Positions 35,457 to 40,462 of a stretch of 40,462 bases of DNA are shown here, piece after piece (positions within the stretch are counted from its first letter, which is position 1; every line of letters begins with the position of its first letter). The notes beneath the pieces were generated by a model. That model was not told where the DNA came from and searched no databases. It saw nothing but the letters and a program-made list of their open reading frames with translations. Origin of the DNA: Streptomyces turgidiscabies Car8 (GTDB lineage: Bacteria; Actinomycetota; Actinomycetes; Streptomycetales; Streptomycetaceae); the NCBI RefSeq assembly GCF_000331005.1, contig NZ_AEJB01000332.1, positions 1-40,462 on the forward strand, written 5' to 3'. The translations under genes and the position numbers were made by a program.

Positions 35457-35475
35457 TTAGGTTAGCCTACCCTCG
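35457..35475 (-). promoter_or_regulatory. Iron box (DmdR/DtxR-type operator)
   Basis: TTAGGTTAGCCTACCCTCG on the plus strand fits the 19-base DtxR/DmdR consensus TTAGGTTAGGCTAACCTAA at about 15 of 19 positions, with one half site perfect. On the minus strand it contains TAGGCT, a possible -10, 11 bases before the permease start. Iron-loaded DmdR would therefore block transcription directly. Confidence 0.85.
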
Positions 35476-35522
35476 CCTTCACCTCGTTGTCCGTCCTTAG
35501 GAGCGCCGCGAGCCCCCGCCCC

Positions 35523-36551
35523 TCACAACCCCAGCCGTGCCAGCGCCTTCTCCCCGTCCAACGCACATGTCCCGTCCCCCGCAGCCGTCCAGGCCGCCGC
35601 GCACAGCGCGCGAAGCCCGTCGAGCGCTTCCCCGTCCCCTGTCAGGTCCAGCTGCTTCTCCCCCGCGGTCGCCGTCCACCCGCCGCAGCGGAAACCGTCG
35701 CCCGCGTCCGTCACCTCGGGCTGCCCGGTCAGCAGCCCCCGCAGGTCGGCGTCGACATAGGTGGGCCGGTGCTGCGGCGGCGCGGCCAGCAGTTGCGCGC
35801 CGTCCGCCACGCCGGTCAGCACCAGCAGCGAGTCGACCTCCCCGTTGAACGCGCCCTCGATGTCCGTGTCCAGCCGGTCCCCGACGACCAGTGGACGCGT
35901 GGCCCCTGTCCGCAGCACGGTCTCCCTGTGCATCGGCGGCAACGGCTTGCCCGCCACCTGCGGTTCGGCCCCGGTCGCGATCCGTACGACCTCCACCGCG
36001 GCCCCGTTGCCCGGTGCGATGCCGCGTGCGCTCGGAATCGTCAGGTCGGTGTTGGACGCGAACCAGGGCACCCCGCGCGCGATGGCGTAGCACGCCTCCG
36101 CGAACCGCCCCCAGGGCAACTCGGGCCCGCCGTACCCCTGCACGACCGCCACCGGCTCGTCCTCGGCGGACTCGACGGGTTCGAGCCCCCGTTCGCGCAG
36201 CGCGACCCGGAGCCCCTCGCCGCCGATCACCAGCACACGCGCCCCCGCCGGCACCTGGTCGGCGATCAACCGGGCCACGGCCTGCGCCGAGGTGATGACG
36301 TCCGAGCCCTCCGTCGCTATGCCCAGCTCGGTGAGGTGCGCGGCCACCGCGTCCGGGGTGCGCAACGCGTTGTTGGTGACATAGGCGAGCCGCATCCCGC
36401 CGTCCCGCGCGACACCGAGCGACTCGACGGCGTGCACGATCGCGTTGCCCCCCGCGTACACCACCCCGTCGAGGTCGAGCAGCGCCGTGTCGTACGCCTC
36501 ACCGAGGGTCCGCGCACTGCTTCCGGGCCGCGTCCTGACGGTCTGGCTCAT
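35523..36551 (-). CDS. HAD-IIA phosphatase, NagD/glycerol-3-phosphate phosphatase-like
   Basis: Cytosolic phosphatase. The 342-residue protein has HAD motif I DLDGVVYAGG, motif II YVTNNALRT, a large cap, and motifs III/IV AGKPLPPMH and PLVVGDRLDTDIEGA. The M. tuberculosis relative Rv1692 is a glycerol-3-phosphate phosphatase in lipid turnover, which fits. The ATG at 36551 is clear. In other actinobacteria this gene sits directly ahead of the small gene and tlyA; here the iron operon and the SCP2 gene lie between. Confidence 0.9.
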   Translation of the reverse strand: MSQTVRTRPGSSARTLGEAYDTALLDLDGVVYAGGNAIVHAVESLGVARDGGMRLAYVTNNALRTPDAVAAHLTELGIATEGSDVITSAQAVARLIADQVPAGARVLVIGGEGLRVALRERGLEPVESAEDEPVAVVQGYGGPELPWGRFAEACYAIARGVPWFASNTDLTIPSARGIAPGNGAAVEVVRIATGAEPQVAGKPLPPMHRETVLRTGATRPLVVGDRLDTDIEGAFNGEVDSLLVLTGVADGAQLLAAPPQHRPTYVDADLRGLLTGQPEVTDAGDGFRCGGWTATAGEKQLDLTGDGEALDGLRALCAAAWTAAGDGTCALDGEKALARLGL

Positions 36552-36612
36552 TGTGCATCGCTCCTCGTTCGACCGGCTTTCCCCCGATCATCCCCCATGC
36601 CACTGACAGCCC

Positions 36613-36618
36613 TACGAT
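36613..36618 (+). promoter_or_regulatory. -10 box of the DUF1015 gene (leaderless)
   Basis: TACGAT stands exactly 6 bases before the ATG at 36625 and there is no ribosome-binding site. It lies in the 73-base gap shared with the divergent phosphatase gene. Confidence 0.55.
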
Positions 36619-36624
36619 GCACCA

Positions 36625-37929
36625 ATGAACACTGCAGGTCCCGCGGACGTACCGGCTCGCATGGGCCTTCAACTGACCCCGTTCCGGGGCCTGCGCTACG
36701 ACCCCGACCGGGTCGGCAGCCTGGCCGCCGTGACCTCACCGCCGTACGACGTCATCGTGCGCCCCGACGGCCTGATACACCTCGAATCGGCCGACCCGCA
36801 CAACATCGTCCGGCTGATCCTCCCCCAGGCGGCGACCCCGTCCATCCGCAACGAGCAGGCGGCGGACACCCTGGACGACTGGCTCGCCGAGGGCATCCTC
36901 ACCACCGACCCCGAACCCGCCCTGTACGTCTACGAGCAGCGCGACACGACAGGCCACCTCCAACGCGGGGTCATCGGCGCCCTGCGCCTGTCGGAGCCGT
37001 CGGAGGGCGTCGTCCTGCCGCACGAGGACGTCATGCCGCACGTCGTGGCGGACCGCGCGGCCCTGATGCGCGCCACCACCGCGAACCTCGAACCCCTCCT
37101 CCTCACCTACCGGAGCGACGACTCCGCCGACACGTCGCCCCACACCACGAGCGCGGTGGTCGAACGCGCGGTCGGCCGCCCCCCGCTGCTCTCGACGACC
37201 ACGGAGGACGGTTTCGGCCATCGCCTGTGGGCGGTCACCGACCCCGCCGAACTGGCCGGTATCCAGGCGGATCTGGCACATCACCAGGCCCTCATCGCCG
37301 ACGGCCACCACCGCTGGGCGACGTATCTGCGTCTACGCGCGGAGCATCCGTCTCCCAGCCCCTGGGACCACGGTCTGGTACTCCTCGTGAACACCGCCCG
37401 CTACCCCCTTCGGGTCCGCGCGATCCACCGTCTGCTGCACGGCCTCCCCGTCTCCGAGGCCCTGGCGGCCCTGGAGGGCCGCTTCCGGGTACGTCACCTG
37501 GCCACCCCACTCCCCGAGGCGCTCACCGCTCTCGCGGAGGCGGCCGGCGCGGGCAACGCCTTCCTCCTGGCCGGCGACGGCGCCTTCCACCTCGTGGACC
37601 GCCCGGACGAGGCCCTTCTGTCCCGTACCATCCCGGCCGGCCATCCGCAGGCCTGGCGCACCCTGGACGCGACGGTCCTGCACGCCACGCTCCTCGACCA
37701 CGTCTGGCACATCCCCGAGGACTCCCCGGCGCACATCGCGTACATCCACGACACGGCGGCGACGGTGGAGAAGGCGGAGCAGGACGGCGCCACGGCCGTC
37801 CTGCTGCACCCGGTCCGCGAGGAGGTCGTACGCGACCTGGCCCGTCAGGGTGTCACGATGCCCCGCAAGTCGACGTCCTTCGGTCCCAAGCCGGCCTCCG
37901 GCCTGGTCCTTCGCAGCCTGGCGCACTGA
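36625..37929 (+). CDS. DUF1015 family protein
   Basis: The 434-residue cytosolic protein begins LQLTPFRGLRYDPDRVGSLA and has the invariant VTSPPYDVI. Its most striking blocks are LIADGHHRWATYL, a possible catalytic or metal-binding site, and the C-terminal MPRKSTSFGPKPASGL. All are family hallmarks. Family function is unknown; a link to serine or amino-acid metabolism has been suggested for some members. A strong bidirectional terminator separates it from the convergent repeat-rich gene. Confidence 0.88.
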   Translation: MNTAGPADVPARMGLQLTPFRGLRYDPDRVGSLAAVTSPPYDVIVRPDGLIHLESADPHNIVRLILPQAATPSIRNEQAADTLDDWLAEGILTTDPEPALYVYEQRDTTGHLQRGVIGALRLSEPSEGVVLPHEDVMPHVVADRAALMRATTANLEPLLLTYRSDDSADTSPHTTSAVVERAVGRPPLLSTTTEDGFGHRLWAVTDPAELAGIQADLAHHQALIADGHHRWATYLRLRAEHPSPSPWDHGLVLLVNTARYPLRVRAIHRLLHGLPVSEALAALEGRFRVRHLATPLPEALTALAEAAGAGNAFLLAGDGAFHLVDRPDEALLSRTIPAGHPQAWRTLDATVLHATLLDHVWHIPEDSPAHIAYIHDTAATVEKAEQDGATAVLLHPVREEVVRDLARQGVTMPRKSTSFGPKPASGLVLRSLAH

Positions 37930-37936
37930 AACGCGA

Positions 37937-37969
37937 AAGGGCGGGACCCCTGACCGGGATCCCGCCCTT
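37937..37969. terminator. Bidirectional terminator
   Basis: AAGGGCGGGA at 37937-37946 pairs perfectly with TCCCGCCCTT at 37960-37969 across 13 bases. It lies between the convergent stops of the DUF1015 gene and the repeat-rich gene, 8 and 18 bases away. Confidence 0.8.
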
Positions 37970-37986
37970 CAACCGCCTAGGTCAGA

Positions 37987-40371
37987 TCAACGCTTGTCGT
38001 CCTCGACGACGTCGTCCGAAGCCCCGTCGTCGCTGCCATCAATGTCGCCCATGTCGTCGGGGTCGTCGATGTCGTCGTCGGCCGAAGCCGCTTCCACAGC
38101 CCCGGTCGAGGCGGCGGACCCGGACTCGACGGACTCGACGGCCTTGGCGAGCTCGACCCCGTCCTCGGCCTCGTCCGTGTCCTCGCTCTCGTCGAAGGCG
38201 TCGACGAACTCCACACCGTCCAGCTCGGCAAGGCGATCCGAGGCGTCCGTGCTGCCGTCCTTGTCGGACTCGACGGCCTTGGCGAACCACTCGCGTGCCT
38301 CGTCCTCACGCCCGGCTGCCAACAGCGCGTCGGCGTACGCGTACCGCAGGCGCGCGGTCCACGGCTGTACGGAGCTGGAGGCCAGCTCGGGACTCTGCAG
38401 AGTCACGATGGCCGCGTCGAGCTGATCCATGTCACGCCGAGCGCCCGCCGCGACGAGCCGCATCTCGACCTGTCCGGCCTTGTCCAGCTTGTGCACCTCG
38501 GGCGCCCCGGCCATGTCGAGCGCCTTCTCGGGCCGCCCGAGCCCACGCTCGCAGTCGGCCATGACGGGCCACAGGTCGACGTTCCCCGTCATCCGCCGAG
38601 CCGCACGGAACTCGGCCAGCGCCTCGCTGTACTTCTGGTTCGCGTAGGCGGCGAACCCGGCCGCCTCTCGTACGGCAGCCACGCGCGAAGCCAGCCGCAG
38701 GGCCACCCGCGAGTACCCGTAAGCACCCTCGGGGTCCTCGTCGATGAGCCGGGCGACCATCACCAGGTTCTTGGAGACCTCTTCGGCCAGCCCCTTGGGC
38801 AGGCTCATCAGCTCCTGGCGTACGTCCTTGTCGATCTCGTCGCCCGTGACGTCCTCGGCGATCGGCAGCCGCTTGATCGGCTCCCGGTCCCGGTCACGCT
38901 CGTCACGGAACCCGCCGCCACGCCGGTCGTCGCCCCGGCTGTCGTCACGACCCCGATAGCCACCGCCGCCACCGGGCCGACCTCCACGGTCGTCCCGCCC
39001 ACGGAAGCCACCGCCGGCGGGACGGCCGCCACGGTCGTCACTCCGGCCACGGAACCCACCACGATCATCGTCACGCCGCACGAAGCCGCCGCGGTCACCG
39101 CCACCACCACGGCTGTCGTCCCGACGGAAAGCGGGACGGTCCCCCCGGTCGTCATCACGCCGGAAGCCACCACGGTCACCGCGGTTGTCGTCCCGCCCCC
39201 GGAACCCGCCGCCTCCGGCGGAGCTGCCACCACGGTTGTCGTCACGACGGAAGCCACTGCCGCCTGCGGGGCGGCCACCCCGGTCATCCTGGCGGTCGTC
39301 ACGACGGGCAAAACCACCACCGGCCGGACGACCACCACGGTCATCACTCCGCCCACGGAACCCACCACGATCGTCATCACGACGGAACCCGGAACGCTCT
39401 CCGTCCCGTCGATCGTCTCGTCGGTCGTCGCGACGGGGGGCTGCCGGCCGGTCGTCGCGCCCACGGAAGCCACCACTGGTGGGACGGCCACCGCGGTCGT
39501 CACTCCGGCCACGGAACCCACCACGATCATCGTCACGACGGAACCCGCCACCGGCGGGACGACCACCACGGTCATCCTGACGGTCGTCACGACGGGCGAA
39601 CCCGCCGCCGGCCGGACGGCCACCACGGTCATCCTGGCGATCATCCCGCCCACGGAACCCACCGCCGACGGGACGGCCACCGCGGTCGTCACTCCGGCCA
39701 CGGAACCCACCACGATCATCATCACGACGGAACCCGCCGCGGTCACCACGATCGTCGTCACGACGGAACCCGCCGCCGGCCGGACGGCCACCACGGTCAT
39801 CCTGGCGATCATCCCGCCCACGGAAGCCACCGCCGGCGGGACGGCCGCCGCGGTCGTCGCTCCGGCCACGGAACCCACCACGATCATCGTCGCGCCGCAC
39901 GAAGCCGCCGCGGTCACCGCCACCACCACGGCTGTCGTCCCGACGGAAAGCGGGACGGTCCCCCCGGTCGTCGCGACGAGGCCCTGCCGGACGGTCGGAG
40001 CGCTCCGGACGGTCCGAACGGTTGTCACGCTGGAAAGCGGGACGAGCCCCGCGATCTCCGTCACGCCGGTCGTCGCGGCGCGGAGCACCGCCACGCTCAC
40101 CACGGTTGTCGCCACGGTTGTCGTCGCGGCGGAAGCCTCCGCCGGCGGGCCGGTCACCCCGGTCGTCACGTCGGGGTGCCGCCGGTCGGTCCTCACGGCG
40201 ACCATAGGCACCCGCGGGTCGGCCACCTCGGTCGGAACCGCCACGGTTGTCGTCGCGGCGATCGTTGTCGCGGCGCGGCGCCCCTCGGTACCCGCCACGG
40301 TCGCCGCGGTCACCACTGTCCCGGCGGCGCTGGTCGCGCTCCGGGCGCTCGTCGGGAGAGTTGGTGGACAT
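37987..40371 (-). CDS. Arg/Asp/Gly-repeat protein with C-terminal TPR-like domain (Rv1691-like)
   Basis: The 794-residue protein has two parts. Residues 1 to about 496 are almost only Arg, Asp and Gly with spaced Phe, built on units such as RRDDDRGGFRGRSDDRGGRP (five copies) and FRGRDDRQDDRGGRP; this resembles RGG/RDD disordered RNA-binding tails. Residues 497 to about 720 are a folded helical repeat domain: LPIAEDVTGDEIDKDVRQEL, VREAAGFAAYANQKYSEALA, ADCERGLGRPEKALDMAG. The end is highly acidic (DDDIDDPDDMGDIDGSDDG). The helical part matches my memory of Rv1691, a TPR protein at the same place in M. tuberculosis. The ATG at 40371 has AGGAGTC upstream. Function unknown. Confidence 0.85.
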   Translation of the reverse strand: MSTNSPDERPERDQRRRDSGDRGDRGGYRGAPRRDNDRRDDNRGGSDRGGRPAGAYGRREDRPAAPRRDDRGDRPAGGGFRRDDNRGDNRGERGGAPRRDDRRDGDRGARPAFQRDNRSDRPERSDRPAGPRRDDRGDRPAFRRDDSRGGGGDRGGFVRRDDDRGGFRGRSDDRGGRPAGGGFRGRDDRQDDRGGRPAGGGFRRDDDRGDRGGFRRDDDRGGFRGRSDDRGGRPVGGGFRGRDDRQDDRGGRPAGGGFARRDDRQDDRGGRPAGGGFRRDDDRGGFRGRSDDRGGRPTSGGFRGRDDRPAAPRRDDRRDDRRDGERSGFRRDDDRGGFRGRSDDRGGRPAGGGFARRDDRQDDRGGRPAGGSGFRRDDNRGGSSAGGGGFRGRDDNRGDRGGFRRDDDRGDRPAFRRDDSRGGGGDRGGFVRRDDDRGGFRGRSDDRGGRPAGGGFRGRDDRGGRPGGGGGYRGRDDSRGDDRRGGGFRDERDRDREPIKRLPIAEDVTGDEIDKDVRQELMSLPKGLAEEVSKNLVMVARLIDEDPEGAYGYSRVALRLASRVAAVREAAGFAAYANQKYSEALAEFRAARRMTGNVDLWPVMADCERGLGRPEKALDMAGAPEVHKLDKAGQVEMRLVAAGARRDMDQLDAAIVTLQSPELASSSVQPWTARLRYAYADALLAAGREDEAREWFAKAVESDKDGSTDASDRLAELDGVEFVDAFDESEDTDEAEDGVELAKAVESVESGSAASTGAVEAASADDDIDDPDDMGDIDGSDDGASDDVVEDDKR
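38890..40365 (-). repeat. Long coding repeat array (RDD/RGG units)
   Basis: About 1.5 kb of degenerate tandem units with CGGAACCCACCACGATCATC and ACGGCCACCACGGTC (plus-strand sense) recurring. Within it, 38993-39153 and 39812-39972 are identical at 158 of 161 bases, 819 bases (273 codons) apart, showing recent in-frame duplication or gene conversion. Spacing is irregular and units differ, so this is not a CRISPR array. Confidence 0.85.
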
Positions 40372-40462
40372 GATGGGTGACTCCTGTCTTCGGTACCGCA
40401 AGTCATTCTCGCGCAGCCGACTAGCCGGCGCGCTCCGGGCGGTGTGCTTGCCAAAAAACAAA
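40372..40462. other. Upstream region of the repeat-rich gene at the window edge
   Basis: The 91 bases hold the AGGAGTC ribosome site of the repeat-rich gene. On the minus strand the very edge reads TTTGTTTTTTGGC, a T-run that may be the end of a terminator of a gene outside the window. No other gene is visible. Confidence 0.4.

Noticed and set aside
38890..40365. CRISPR-like recurrence of short units
   Set aside because: Units vary in length and spacing, all keep one reading frame and code for RDD/RGG; there are no unique spacers and no cas genes.
38491..40380. A 629-codon Thr/Val/Pro-rich frame on the plus strand opposite the RDD gene
   Set aside because: It is the reverse reading of the RDD repeat units; the minus frame has a ribosome site, a known C-terminal domain and a terminator.

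Overview
The window is about 40 kb of high-GC actinobacterial chromosome, almost certainly from a Streptomyces or a close relative. The signs are very strong G/C bias at third codon positions, frequent GTG starts, 4-base GTGA/ATGA stop-start overlaps, an AroH-type chorismate mutase, a DtxR/DmdR-type iron box, and short dispersed palindromic intergenic elements that I recall as common in Streptomyces. No tRNA, rRNA, prophage, insertion sequence or CRISPR array is visible. I support 36 genes, two of them broken.

Layout. 1-4.7 kb (minus strand): aroH-tyrA (aromatic amino acids), then cmk-plsC-der. 4.9-7.4 kb (plus): a membrane-anchored protein broken by a one-base frameshift, a small cytochrome b-like membrane protein with a Tat/lipoprotein Rieske protein, and a nucleotidyltransferase. 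A convergent relative of that nucleotidyltransferase lacks its catalytic N-terminus. 8-9.9 kb (minus): an NrtR-like NUDIX/winged-helix regulator overlapping an ADP-ribosylglycohydrolase, with a compound palindromic operator upstream. 10.1-14.8 kb (minus): parA, a small ribbon-helix-helix-like gene, scpA, scpB, rluB. 15.2-21.2 kb (minus): ald, a STAND/TPR NTPase, an ADP-ribose pyrophosphatase and pyrG. 21.7-26.7 kb (plus): a GH15 glucanase/trehalase, an FAD-linked oxidase and a PucR regulator. 26.8-31.8 kb (minus): a GT4 glycosyltransferase, recN, nadK, tlyA. 31.8-35.5 kb: a small conserved gene, a divergent SCP2 protein, and an iron-siderophore uptake operon under an iron box. 35.5-40.4 kb: a NagD-like phosphatase, a DUF1015 protein, and a 794-residue protein made of a huge Arg/Asp/Gly repeat region joined to a TPR-like domain.

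How it works together. Most of the minus strand is the old actinobacterial cluster that runs in M. tuberculosis as Rv1691-Rv1713 (TPR protein, phosphatase, small protein, tlyA, nadK, recN, pyrG, NUDIX, parA, scpA, scpB, rluB, cmk, der). It concerns chromosome structure and repair, ribosome maturation, and NAD and nucleotide supply. The accessory interest lies where this order is broken: the iron operon between the phosphatase and tlyA, the GH15-oxidase-PucR block where steA/steB would be expected, the STAND/TPR gene where xerD would be expected, and the redox/nucleotidyltransferase/NrtR block between tyrA and rluB. Several promoters appear to give leaderless mRNAs. All calls are from reading the sequence and recalling family features; no database search was run.
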